Of a stretch of DNA of 64,000 nt, positions 22,273 to 33,400 are shown one piece after another. The notes below the pieces were generated by a model, which had not been told where the DNA came from, made no database searches, and saw only the letters and a list, made by a program, of their open reading frames with translations. How positions within the stretch are numbered: position 1 is the first letter of the stretch; the number at the start of each line of letters is the position of its first letter. The stretch is from Tetracladium setigerum (lineage: Eukaryota > Ascomycota > Leotiomycetes > Helotiales). The translations under genes and the position numbers were made by a program. The stretch lies in contig PZJY01000001.1 of NCBI GenBank assembly GCA_031472005.1, positions 3,906,001-3,970,000 of the forward strand, in the 5' to 3' direction.

Positions 22273-23571
22273 TCAGTCAAAGGGTATTCTTCTCAAGCCG
22301 TCTCCACCTCCCATCCTCTTCTTCAACTCCTGCGCTGCTGCAACACTGCTGGGTACTTTGATTCCGCAGCAGTCACCCCAACTGTTCATCTGGTGAACAT
22401 GCTTCATGCCATCTTTCATAACAACAGTCTCGCCTCCTTCGGCATCCTCATCCTCGGCTGGAACACCATACTCCTCCTCTGTGCTCATGCCTTCCTCTGC
22501 CGGAACCAAAGAACCGAACATGAAGTGCTGCATGACTGGCAACTTCTTCAAGACTTCGGCCACAAACATACGTCTCATACCCGCTTCAACTTTGCCCCAA
22601 TTCTTTGCCGAGGAAATGTCATCCAACATCGGGCTATGCCATCTCAGTCCATCTACGTTCTTCACGCTATTGACGAAGCTGACTTGTCCAAGGTAGAGGT
22701 AATCACTTCCGTATTCTTCGAGTATAATATTTTGATGAATGGACAAAGGTCTGATAAATGGGTGGTGAAGTAGTTGCGAAGCCCCAAACAGGAACGGTAG
22801 AAATTGGTAATCATCAAGACCCCATACTCCATGTGATCCAGCTGGCTCTAAATAGTATGTCTTTTGTATTACTCTCATGAGGTCGAGATATCGTGTGAAG
22901 ACCTTGAGAACGAGGGGGCGAAAGTCGTTTGAAGTTACGATTTTGAGTTGGTACAGGCACAGCAGCCAGAGAATAAAGTTCAACTCATGTCCTGAGCCAT
23001 AGTCGATCCTGGTACGATTACCGAAAGCTTGAAGAAAGTATGTTGAAACCTCCGTAACCGCATCATCCGACTCGATCCCGAGCTGTTTATGCCAGCTAGT
23101 GTGCTCCTTGGTAGCCAGGTCGATAAAGTCTCGAAATCCCTTGTTTCCAAATCGCGAATCGCCCTGTTCCTCCGGCGGGCTGCGCTGAACAGTTTCCTCT
23201 ACTCTGTCCAGTATCTCGAGTATGGTTTTGACCGTTTTGCTAAGTTGACTATCGGGGGCAGCTGAGACGGGCGTGTCTGCAACTGATTCGGAGAGGGTAA
23301 ACACAAATGCTAGGAGAAGCTTGAATGTGGGCGATGCGAGGAAGATGTCATGGTCCTGAGTCGACAGAATACGTCGTGTTGGTTTTTTGAAGCTCAAGGT
23401 CGAAAGGTCTGGAGGAGGGGCGAGATTTGGTGTTTCTGGAGCAGGAGTTGGATTTGCGGCGGCAGGTTGTCGTTTTCGTGGTTGAAGCTTTGGTAAACGA
23501 TCTCGCAGATTTGGTATGGTAGTAGATGGGAGCTCTCCTCCTCCTGGGAGATTTTCTGTAACGGACGGCAT
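22273..23571 (-). CDS. PP2A activator PTPA (Rrd1/Rrd2 family peptidyl-prolyl isomerase)
   Basis: Single exon, 432 residues. The start chosen is MPSVTENLPGGGELPSTTIP because upstream in-frame codons read as leader. After a Pro/Ala-rich N-terminus (about 1-75), the PTPA domain runs from residue 80 to about 370. It contains RILSTQDHDIFLASPTFKLL, YFLQAFGNRTRIDYGSGHEL, the hydrophobic FILWLLCLYQLKIV helix, and the family block GSHGVWGLDDYQFLPFLFGA followed by QLLHHPFIRPLSI. The family activates PP2A catalytic subunits and has prolyl isomerase activity; in yeast Rrd1 and Rrd2 are paralogues with partly separate roles. I cannot say which paralogue this is. The acidic tail (EEEYGVPAEDEDAEGGE) and C-terminal LRRIPFD are outside the core. 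It is head-to-head with Rrp46, 200 bp apart. Confidence 0.93.
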   Translation of the reverse strand: MPSVTENLPGGGELPSTTIPNLRDRLPKLQPRKRQPAAANPTPAPETPNLAPPPDLSTLSFKKPTRRILSTQDHDIFLASPTFKLLLAFVFTLSESVADTPVSAAPDSQLSKTVKTILEILDRVEETVQRSPPEEQGDSRFGNKGFRDFIDLATKEHTSWHKQLGIESDDAVTEVSTYFLQAFGNRTRIDYGSGHELNFILWLLCLYQLKIVTSNDFRPLVLKVFTRYLDLMRVIQKTYYLEPAGSHGVWGLDDYQFLPFLFGASQLLHHPFIRPLSIHQNIILEEYGSDYLYLGQVSFVNSVKNVDGLRWHSPMLDDISSAKNWGKVEAGMRRMFVAEVLKKLPVMQHFMFGSLVPAEEGMSTEEEYGVPAEDEDAEGGETVVMKDGMKHVHQMNSWGDCCGIKVPSSVAAAQELKKRMGGGDGLRRIPFD

Positions 23572-23771
23572 TTTTTGATGTTGTTGGGTGGTTGATGTTG
23601 GGGAAGAGTCGGTGTTACGAGAAGAAGCTCCTTCAGGGATGTGATGGAGGGGCGGAAGGCGGATCAGCCCGCATTTTAGCGTCTTTTTTTCTGGGACTTT
23701 GCAGTGGGATGTGTCTTGCAGCCAAAAGCGCCCGAATATCAAAACATCAAAATTTCATTCGCACGCCCAAA
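23572..23771. promoter_or_regulatory. 200-bp divergent promoter shared by PTPA and RRP46 genes
   Basis: The two ATGs are only 200 bp apart and face away from each other. There is no obvious TATA box. The region must hold both transcription start areas, so co-regulation is plausible but unproven. Confidence 0.6.
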
Positions 23772-24642
23772 ATGCCAGCTTTGACAGAACCAAGTGTACT
23801 ACTTTCCCACTTGCACCGCGCCGATGGATCTGCGACCTTCTCTCAAAACGGTTTCACGGTCATAGGCTCGGTCAATGGACCTATCGAAGTTTCACGCCGC
23901 GACGAGCTCGCAGAGGAGGCAGTTGTTGAAGTCATAGTCAGACCAGCAGCTGGAGTTGGGGGTATATATTTTATGCATTACTTTGATATTGGGGAGAAGT
24001 GCTGACTCGAAGCACGCAGGCACACGCGAACGCCATCTTGAATCGATTCTCCAGCCGACTCTTCGCCAGGTTCTACTCGTCCACAACTTTCCCCGAACCC
24101 TCATCCAGATCACACTACAAATTATCAGCACACCAGGGAGCAACATGACAGAATCCAAGCTGGTGCAGGCAACATCGGTACGTAGTATTCCCTCGAGGGG
24201 TCTCGCTGTTTTGAATCAAAGTTTAATAGCATTGTAGAACCTACCAATTCTGCCAGCCCTTCTCCAAACAGCTATCCTGGCCTTGCTGTCTGCATCAATG
24301 CCTCTTGCAATGACCCTGACATCTGTATTCCTCGCATTCGACTCGAATGGAACCACAAGGAAAGTGATTCAGCACCCAACGATCGAGGAAATCCAACGCG
24401 CAACCTCCGTCCACGTCCTTGGTTTCACTTCCAAAGGAGATCTTTTAGTTGTAGAGAGCGAGGGGTCCTTCTCAGTGGACGAATGGGACGAAGTTTTTGA
24501 CGCTGGGAAGGCCATCTGTTGTGATGGCATTTCCGAAGCAGCTGAGGAGGGGATGCTGGAGGGAAAGTCCGGGGGACTGCAAACGTTTGTCAAGTCGGCT
24601 CTCCAGGAGAAAGTCCAATCAGACCTTCATTGGAAAGACTGA
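23772..24642 (+). CDS. RRP46: Exosome complex subunit Rrp46
   Basis: Three exons: 23772-23961, 24020-24177 and 24238-24642 (190+158+405 nt, 250 residues). Introns are 58 and 60 nt with GTATAT/CAG and GTACGT/TAG ends. The RNase PH-like fold is clear: MPALTEPSVLLSHLHRADGS, SQNGFTVIGSVNGPIEVSRR, EAVVEVIVRPAAGVGG, then the RERHLESILQPTLRQVLLVH block and PRTLIQITLQII. The C-terminal part has ILALLSASMPLAMTLTSVFL, which matches the second half of the PH fold. Rrp46 is one of six PH-like ring subunits of the nine-subunit exosome core that feeds RNA to Rrp44 and Rrp6 in nucleus and cytoplasm. The eukaryotic ring subunits lack phosphorolytic activity. It is about the usual length for fungal Rrp46 proteins. 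Confidence 0.93.
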
Positions 24643-26653
24643 AAGGATTTTTTGATGCACCGTTCCATCATATCAAAGTCTCACCGATCTTATGCCTAAG
24701 ATCAGAAGACCATTCGCCATGCAGGTCTTACCGAAAGGAAGATTCCTGGAGCATTGATCTGCTGAAGTGGCAGGTCGTGGGATTGGGTCATTGGGCCCAT
24801 TATTGCGGCAAGCAAGAATAGCAACATCCACCACTCCAATAATGCGGAGGAGTGCTGAGCGATGAGTGGCCCAAGCCGTCCAGTAGATAGAAAGATCACA
24901 GAAACGATATCACAATCATCTCAAAAGCTCAACGGTGCACGGGAATGTTTGGGAATTCCAGCGCTTCGTGTGCTCTGACAAAACCGCCCCCTGGCGAACG
25001 AAGCGAGGTTTCAATCCAAACCCCCTTTCCAATGAACCTCCCCAGCTCGCACCCAAGCCTTTGACACTGGGAAAAATGGTAATAGGAGATTCAATTAAGG
25101 GCCCTGAATTTGTTCTTTTAACCTTGTCTAGAGTTCCAAAAGCATGGCTCTGCAAGCCTCCCGTCCCTCGCGGGCTCTGGCATCAGACGATATCGCAGGA
25201 TGTGGTAATAAAGCCGTAGCGGTTAGAAGGGATGAAACCTCGGGACACGCCCGCATTGGGAGATCGTGAAGACATAATATTAATGGAGAAGGAAAGGATT
25301 CTTGCCACGGGCGAAACAACAGCATAGGTACTCCAAACATGGAAAATATTGGGGGAGGCGATGGGGCTTCCTTGGGCTTCCTCGGCTTCCACCTGTGGTG
25401 GATTCACTGCAAACGTTAGCTTGTCACGTACGGGATCTTGAGACAACATCGCCATGGATTGTTCAGGTAAGGATACCATCACTCGTCCGGGTAAGTAGCC
25501 GGACCCAGGAGATATTCTGTTTATAAGAAGATGGAATACATCTTCCAGCTTCTGCAGTCTTCATCACCAGACCCAACTCACCTCTCACGCCCAGCGGTTA
25601 TCGATCCAAGCAAAGCTCTGGTAGCTTGAGCCGAGACCTTTTTCTTTCCATTTCCTGCCATCGCCAGACGTTCTCTTTTGCATTTTTATGTGTATACATC
25701 ATTATACCCTCATTTCACTTCTTCCTCTTCTTCTGTCCATGGCTTGACCTTTTACATACACATACACACCCTTTAGAGTCTAGACCAGGCGTCATTTTCT
25801 TGCCATTCAGCCCGTACTTCGTTGGACCTTCGCACTTGCAAGACATTTCCAACATTTTAATATCGATATCACCCAATATCACCTTCGTCTATTTCAATCA
25901 CCATCACAATACCTCCCTACCTACATAATCCGACCATTCGCACCTGCAGTGTTGCTACAGATCACAAGCTCCTCCTGCAGCCTCTTTTTCGCTTAGGTGG
26001 CAGTGTGACGAAGTCTGCATCTTGGTAAGTTTTGACGTCTCCCAAATCCAACCTTCACGACTCTCAATTTGTCCCCCTTGTTCAACACCATCACATCACA
26101 CAAAGGACCTCGTGGTCTCGTGAGGGAAATTGATTCGATATGATGCGGAACAATTGAGTGCCCCTTTGCCTCGGTGTTCTTTCGTGCTTTGATCCCCTTC
26201 GGACCACGGCAGGCGCCCAATCAACACGATGGCAGAGACAACAACAACAATAGCAAGGGTCGGCCGAGACTGACAATATCAAATATAGATCTGATACGGC
26301 AAGGGACTATCTCCATTCTTCAGACTCCATCGAGGAATTGGGTAACGAAGCGGATGAAACTGCGGCACTTTCCCAAAGCAGAAGTGAAGTAGAGAATCGA
26401 AAAAGCAGCATTCATCCCCCAACTGCCGCTCTGCAACAAAGCAAGTCGTCGTCATTCTACCTCATATCTCGAATTAGACATCGCTCTCTGCGCCCATTTT
26501 CTCCGCCAATTCCGTCCATTCATCGCGGAATCGCAGAGTAATCAAGCTTCGGCATTATCTACGGTAATCTGGTTGTCTAAATCCGATCGATACGTTACCA
26601 ATAGTAATCCTCTGCCCCACCGCCGCCCCCGACTTCTCCTTCTTCCGCCCATA
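24643..26653. other. Gene-free stretch, 2.0 kb, with NAD kinase leader
   Basis: This holds the Rrp46 3' region and a long upstream region of the NAD kinase gene. From about 25,620 the sequence turns into CT-rich, then CAA-rich leader-like DNA. Several short ORFs here overlap one another on both strands and none has a recognisable domain. A 14-codon upstream ORF (26229-26273) is listed separately. Confidence 0.5.
26229..26273 (+). other. Candidate upstream ORF in the NAD kinase leader
   Basis: ATG at 26229 opens 14 codons (MAETTTTIARVGRD) and a stop, about 380 nt before the predicted start of the NAD kinase. It is a candidate translation regulator only if the transcript begins upstream of it, which I cannot tell. 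A possible donor (GTAAGT at about 26025) suggests the leader may be spliced. Confidence 0.3.
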
Positions 26654-28531
26654 ATGTCCGATTCAATTTCACCGACCGCGCTCCTACATAACCACAAGCC
26701 ATTCCCCTCGCCTCTGGGTAAAATCGACGAGGCTTCTGTTCTTCAGAGCTCCCAAGGCATTCTCTCTCCATCATCAAAATCAATCAATGGATTGAACAAC
26801 TCCCCCACCATTGGCGATTCCCTACGCCGCGAGTACGCAAATCATCTCGGCCCTGTAAACACAACAAAATACGATAGCGACCTCAACAATGTTCCATCCC
26901 AGTCTTCCTCTGCAGCCACGAAAGTAGGCGGCGATTCTCACAGCGACGACAAAACCACTTCACTTCCTTGCTCGCCCGCATTCTCGCAACTCTCGGCGAA
27001 AGCCTCCCATAACCACCGGAAAAACGCCCTCTCGGTCGAGTCAATTCCAAAACAAACGATATTGAAAGCATTGGCCTCGGTAGCCAGGAACCATCATCCT
27101 CAACACCTTTCCCTTGCTTCCTCTTTGGGCAGCATGAAGTCACCTCCAGGAACTTTAGACAGGCCGGGAACGGCCTCGTCGCAGAACTTGTCCGCGGCCC
27201 TTTCGGATCTTGCTTTCAGAAATGGAAGCCCCACCACCCCACGCTTCACAGGTCTCCAATCGCCATGCTTTTACCATGAACGATTCGATGATGCTGTCAA
27301 CATTGACAGAGTCTTGGAGGAGATCAAGGACAATGAGTTCATGTCGCATTCGCGCTTGATGCAGACGGCCACTGGGGTACGGGAGGTGTCGAGGCAGTTA
27401 CAACGCCGTCCGATCAAGAGGGCAGTCCGAAATGTTATGATTGTCACGAAAGCTAGAGATAACCAATTGGTCAACTTGACGAGAGACCTCGCAGTGTGGC
27501 TCATGACTACACCGAGATATGGCTCTGAACTCGGTGTTACGGTCCACGTTGATGCGAAGCTCCGAAACTCGAAACGATTTGGAGCTGCGGATATACTTGA
27601 GGCTCAACCTCGCTTCCAACATATGTTGAAATACTGGACACCCGAGATCTGCTTGACCTCACCGGAAAAGTTTGATCTGGTTCTTACTCTTGGAGGAGAT
27701 GGCACCGTTCTCTACACTTCGTGGTTGTTCCAACGAATTGTGCCTCCGATTCTCTCCTTTAGTCTCGGTAGCTTAGGTTTCCTCACCAACTTCCAATACG
27801 ACAACTATAAGAACCACCTCAACAAGATCATGGGCGAAGAGGGCATGCGAGTCAATCTCCGCATGCGTTTCACTTGCACTGTCTACCGCGACGGCGCATC
27901 CGGCCAAGAATTAGAAGAAGGCGACCAATTCGAAGTCCTCAACGAGCTCGTCATCGACCGCGGACCATCCCCCTACGTTTCCAATCTCGAGCTTTACGGT
28001 GACAACGAACTTCTCACCGTCGTCCAAGCCGACGGCTGCATCTTTTCCACCCCCACCGGCTCAACAGCCTACTCCCTCTCTGCCGGTGGCTCCCTCGTCC
28101 ATCCCGACATCCCCGCCATCCTCCTCACCCCCATCTGCCCACACACCCTCTCTTTCCGCCCCATGGTTCTCGCCGACTCCCTCCTTCTTCGTGTCTCCAT
28201 CCCCCTCAACTCCCGCGCTACAGCATACTGTTCCTTCGACGGCAAAAACCGCGTTGAGCTCAAACAAGGCGATCACGTCACGATCGCCGCATCACAGTAC
28301 CCATTCCCTACAGTCGTCAGCTCAAGTACTGAGTGGTTCGATAGCGTTTCTCGCACTCTCAGGTGGAATACGCGAGGTGCGACGCAGAAAGGGTGGGATG
28401 GTGCCGAGGAGAATAAGGAGAATGAGACCGAGTGGGATATTGATGCTGATGACTCGGCGTACGGGACCAGTGAGGACAATAGCAATTGTACTAGTCCGTT
28501 GAGGAGACAAGCGAGTGCGGTTTTGCGTTAG
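26654..28531 (+). CDS. NAD(H) kinase (ATP-NAD kinase, Utr1/Yef1 type)
   Basis: Single exon, 625 residues. I start at MSDSISPTALLHNHKPFPSP, the first in-frame ATG; the codons before it begin with TTG. A long Ser/Pro-rich N-terminal region (about 1-200) precedes the kinase domain. Diagnostic motifs are LVLTLGGDGTVLYTS (the GGDG nucleotide-binding loop, near residue 340), ILSFSLGSLGFLTNF, the NE(L)VIDRGPSPY segment, and ADGCIFSTPTGSTAYSLSAG, which carries the family TPTGSTAY motif. SFRPMVLADSL and FDGKNRVELKQGD finish the beta-sandwich. The enzyme phosphorylates NAD+ (and in some family members NADH) with ATP to make NADP(H). Without a mitochondrial presequence it is probably cytosolic, like Utr1. 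The tail is acidic and Asn/Glu-rich. Confidence 0.95.
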   Translation: MSDSISPTALLHNHKPFPSPLGKIDEASVLQSSQGILSPSSKSINGLNNSPTIGDSLRREYANHLGPVNTTKYDSDLNNVPSQSSSAATKVGGDSHSDDKTTSLPCSPAFSQLSAKASHNHRKNALSVESIPKQTILKALASVARNHHPQHLSLASSLGSMKSPPGTLDRPGTASSQNLSAALSDLAFRNGSPTTPRFTGLQSPCFYHERFDDAVNIDRVLEEIKDNEFMSHSRLMQTATGVREVSRQLQRRPIKRAVRNVMIVTKARDNQLVNLTRDLAVWLMTTPRYGSELGVTVHVDAKLRNSKRFGAADILEAQPRFQHMLKYWTPEICLTSPEKFDLVLTLGGDGTVLYTSWLFQRIVPPILSFSLGSLGFLTNFQYDNYKNHLNKIMGEEGMRVNLRMRFTCTVYRDGASGQELEEGDQFEVLNELVIDRGPSPYVSNLELYGDNELLTVVQADGCIFSTPTGSTAYSLSAGGSLVHPDIPAILLTPICPHTLSFRPMVLADSLLLRVSIPLNSRATAYCSFDGKNRVELKQGDHVTIAASQYPFPTVVSSSTEWFDSVSRTLRWNTRGATQKGWDGAEENKENETEWDIDADDSAYGTSEDNSNCTSPLRRQASAVLR

Positions 28532-30479
28532 GTAGGTGGGTTAGAACCCAACCTACTTATGATGATTGAACACACTTTTTGGCTTGAACTGCTCCTGTCA
28601 ACGGTACTGCTGGTCAGACTTTTTTTGAGGGACTTAAAAGACCAATTTTTTTTCTTTTTTTCTTCTTTTTTTTGGAGGGGCTTGGAGAATTGGTCGTGAT
28701 GATATACCGTAGGATGGATTGGGATCGAGAAAACTATTCCCTTGCTTTTTTCTTGAGAAATAGATGAAAACTAGGGTACCCTATATAGCTAGAAAGAGAA
28801 CATTCCGTACACGAAAATTTACATGACAACTTTCAAAACCCCAAACATTTTTGATATTGCCATCTTCTCTTCTTCTGATTCCTCTGGTTGGATTTGTTTA
28901 CGTTACTGGTACTGTACGCTATCTGACATTCGTTTCGCTTACTCCTCGCTTACTCCTCACTCCCTTCTCGCATATCGCCTTCTTTCTTACTACCTGACCT
29001 GGCCTGGATGAGCTCGTATATCGTACACAGTATCGTATCGTATCGTGCTGTATCATACAGTTCATACTGCTCCCCAAACTCCCTCCCAGGTTGGTAGCTT
29101 GGCTTTGGTACAACAAAACACAATCTTGTAGGACATAACATAACATAAATGAAACACAATCAGCCCCTACGCATTCATTATTCAAACATACCTACCACAC
29201 CGTACCCAGATGAACAAAAAAAACCAACCAACCAACCAACTAACCAAAACACTTCCTCTATATATATTCCATTTCCCCTTCCTTGTACGTAAAATTCACA
29301 GCCCTTTTTAGATATTGAAAGAGGTTTCTCATTCAGGGAGATAGACATATGATGATGTTGGGGTGGAAGTGACTGAGTGAGTGAGTCGGTTTTATTTTAG
29401 GACTTTGGTCTGATTAGTCAAAGAGTACTTACTCCGTAAATAAAATGATCGAGATTTATCTCAGAGAGGGAGTGAATCCTTTTATTTTAGACTTTAGAGT
29501 CTTTCTTATCTGAATCTTATCTGAGTTTTGTCTGAGACTGAGAGTCTGAGACCTCTGAGAGAGAGGGAGAGAGGGGGGAGAGTGTGTGTTTAAGACACAG
29601 AGGATTTATGTCAGAAATGGATATTTGGACGTCTGGGAGACTCTTAACTACCTAGGTAAGTAGGTACCTACGTCTATCCCGACGATGAGCTGGGATGTTC
29701 TTTATTTTATACTATAAAACCAACTCAAGTGAAACCAGGGTAAGATCTTACATTTGATTTCAACCCCCTCCCCCTCCCCCCTTTTTTCCACCCCAAAAAG
29801 AGGCACCTATACCACGTACGTATTTATTCATTGAAATTCCATGTTTTTTTTGTTTTTTTTATTCCCTGGCTACCTATTTTACTAAATCCTCAAAAGCTCA
29901 AAGGTAAAAAAAGAAAGGGACCCCTCATTCAGAGATTCACAGGCAAAGCCAACTCAGGTAGCAGCAGCTAGCAATATGAATTTAGTTTTTAATTAAACTT
30001 TGAGTATTTTTTTTGGGGAGATTTCCTTGCTCCCTCCCTAATATCTCCTCAATCATGCCCATCCATCTTCCATCTTCCAGAGTTCGGACGAAGTTTTTTC
30101 GAAATATGATAATCCCCTTCATCCCAATTTCCCGCTACACTTCCCAACCCTAACCTTTTATTCCACCCCCTTCCAAAGCCAACCGAAAGAAAAAAGAATA
30201 AGAACATTACGAAAAAGGGCAGCAAGAAAACACTTATAGTTTGAATTAACTAAGAACGCAGTCGTAGAAAGAACTCGCGAGCAGCAAGGTAAGGGAAAAG
30301 CTCATCGCTGTGGTATCGCAAGGTCGAAGAAACGAAAGGATGAAAAAGCGTCGAAAGGAAGTACCTGGAATGCAACGAAGCCCAGGAAGCAGAGAGAAAA
30401 ACAATATGTTTGGGCGTGTGGTCGAACCGAACACCCGAGTCCGTTGTGTTGATACCCAAACTGGTACAAAATGCGACGC
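28532..30479. other. Convergent 3' regions, 1.9 kb, gene-free
   Basis: This lies between the ends of the NAD kinase (+) and tricalbin (-) genes. It is strongly low in complexity: T-runs near 28645-28675, CAA/ACC repeats at 29221-29245, GA/CT runs near 29550-29590 and pyrimidine blocks near 29760-29800. The region 30180-30480 is 3' flank of the tricalbin gene. No coding or RNA signal is convincing. Confidence 0.55.
29223..29246. repeat. ACCA tetranucleotide microsatellite
   Basis: A short run of CCAA units with one CTAA variant in a non-coding stretch. Confidence 0.8.
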
Positions 30480-33400
30480 TTATTGAGGCGTAGGCGTAAC
30501 CTCCCTACTCGGGGTCCTCCCGCTAGGCTCTCTCTTGCTCAACATACTCCTTCTAAACGCACTTCCACTCTTCCCATTCGGACTCTCGGGGCTGTTGATC
30601 TCCGGATTCAAGACGAAATTACTCTTCATCACAACCTGTCCGCTACCAGCCTTGACGTGCTTCTCCAATCCCGTGCCAGACTCATCAACAAAGATAAGTC
30701 CTTCGCCTAAATCATCGTCGCTGCCAAAGGTATTGTGGCCCTTGACTTGGATCTGGAATTGTGTGTCGGCGGAGCATGAGGTCTTGAAGCTTTCTTTCTT
30801 GTCGTTGAAGGTGACGATGCCGGATGGTGATTTGATGTGATCGGTTTTGTGGACGGTCTTTCCACGGCCGCTAAGTTGTTTGACGATGACCATAACGTTG
30901 GAGGATGGTGGATAGCCACTTGCGGACAAGATGGTGAAGCTGGCAGTACCGGTGCTCGCAGCGCCCGCGATGGTGCTATGCATTGAAGATGCGCCTTGAC
31001 TCTTGGTTCGAACATGTGATGGACTCGAAGGCGTCGATATTGTTGGTATTGGCGGAGGATTGGTCTCTGGAGGAGCTAGCGAGGCGCCGCGCTTAAGACC
31101 GCTTACATTGCCATTGCTCGCGACTGGAGCCTCCTCGGGCTCAGGAATACCACCATTTGATTCTTCCTTTGGCTTGCTCTTGAACCCACGCTTAATGAAT
31201 GAAGCACCCTTTCCAACACCGTGTGCAGCAAAGCCAACACCTTTAAGTGGAACTCCTGCAACTCCAGTGACTATCTTCCCGGGTGTAGCGAACGTCCCAG
31301 AGAATGTGGATGAACCTTGACGAGATCGTGTTACATAGGTTGGCTTGAAGAGTAAGCGCAGCCTGATGGTTCCAGACTTCCCGTCGAGATTGAGGTTGTA
31401 TTCTTGAGGGATGAACGGCTCCAGCAAATTTAAAGGAATATCGGTCTTGCCTAAGAAATCGGCTTTGTCGCCAAAATCATAATCATAGACATCTTGAGAA
31501 AGTCAGCGAGGCCGGAGGATATGGAAGAAATAGAACGTGATACTTACTGCAGATAAATTTAGCAGCCACCCTGGATGCAACATCGACCTCAAAAAATTCG
31601 TTCCATGCTGGATGGAGAGTTTTCTTTTGCTTGTTGGTCTTGAAGACATCCTTTCCGTTAAGCTCAAACTTGCAGTAAGGATCACTGAAGCCATTGCGGT
31701 CGGCTGCAGGAAGATCTGCACCATCCAGAACGTCCACTCTCAGCTTACCCATGTTGTTGATACTCTCGCTTGGGTCGAGTGTCATCTTGACTGGGATGTA
31801 CTTCAAGCTGACCTTGATCTTGCAAATATCCCCATCCTTATCCTTGAGTTGAAGGATAGTAGGATTATTCTAAGATGATTAGCAGTGAATATAGTAAGAG
31901 ACAGTAAACTTACGAGGCATTGCTTAAGAGTGACAAGTGTATCCCCAGTAAGCTTGGCAATAGTGTCACTTTTATCTTTATCTTCGCCCTTACTCTTGCC
32001 CTTTTCGCGGATGCGGAGTGTAATTTTTGAGAAGTCGAGCTCTCGGACGAAACAATCTCCTATCTCATCAAGTTTGCTCTTCTTCGACCTGATTGTTGAA
32101 GAAGAATAAGACGGGAATGCCATATCGTCCATGAGGACTTCGACCTGAACATCGTTCTCGGTAAGTTCGACATCCATAAGTTTGAAAATAATGAGACCTG
32201 ATTCGTATTTGAGCAATTCTTCAGGGCTCAGGCGAATTTTCGGTAGTGTTTTCACTTCCGTGATCTCCTCTTGTTCTTTCTCCCCTTCCGCAAGCTTTTC
32301 AGCGAGGTCGGCATCAATGGTGGTTTCCGTCTTTCCGTTCATATCAAGTGATATGCGCCCTCTGTCCGAAGATTTCTTTCTGATAGGTTCTCCATCTTCC
32401 TCCTCTCCTTCCTGTGCTTCCTTCTTCTTCTTCTCTTCTTCGTCTTCGGGATCTGCAACGTTGAGAAGAGGATAGAAGGATACCGTGTGGTTGAGTGTTC
32501 CCTTGGGAGATCCTTTGCCATGAGTGCGAAGGACGCCAGCTTGAGCCTTCTTAGCATCGTGTACGAGATACTCGCCGTTCTCAGCCTGGGTGATATAATC
32601 CGCAGTGAGAACTTCAATTAAACCAAGAGAACGGTCGCTTCCCAAGTTTTCTTGATCCATGACCTCCAAGGTCAGCTTCTCCCGTGTACTATGAACAGGC
32701 ACGTAAATGACTTCATCGAAATCGGGGTTGAGGTTGTTCTGGAACGTAACGGTACGAGCCTTTTCGATGCCGGAAAGCAGGACTCTGACGTAAGGATCGG
32801 ATTTTCCAAGAGTTTCGACATTGCGCAAGTCCCGAGCATTCACGAAATGGAATCGCATGACTCCAATTGGCGTGACATACCCACCGGTGCCCGCACCAAC
32901 CCCTGACAATGCAACTGGTTTCCAGTGAAGAGTCAACTTGGCACGTCCGGATTGTGCTCCAGCCAAATTGTACCACTCCTGACCCTTTTCCATCAACGTG
33001 AGCATGTCGTTTACCTTGATTTGGTAAGTGCCAAGAATTGGGTCGGTAGCAAGGTCTCTATCGTCTTTAATGACAAGACCAAGTCTGGCATTCTTTCTGT
33101 CTGTAAGAAGCAACTCCTTGGACTCGTTCCAGACAGGGTTGTTGGTTCTCTTGAGTTTCTTGGTGGAATGAATTTCCTTATTGTTCAGGAGAAGAATGGC
33201 ATAAGGATTGAGTTGACCGATCAAGCTCTTGGTTCCATCCAAATCCTTAGCTTGCTCGACAGAGAAACGTGCAATACCGGTATTCGACTCTGGAGGAGGC
33301 TCCTTGGTCCCATCTTCAAGAGTTCGTCCTTCGAGAATTGGGAAGAATCTGAAGTCCGCGGTTACTTGTCCACGAGCCTTACCATTCGCCAGAACCTCCA

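Noticed and set aside
25128..25526. Several overlapping ORFs of 70-99 codons on both strands between Rrp46 and NAD kinase
   Set aside because: They overlap each other, lack splice signals and domains, and none extends to a complete protein.
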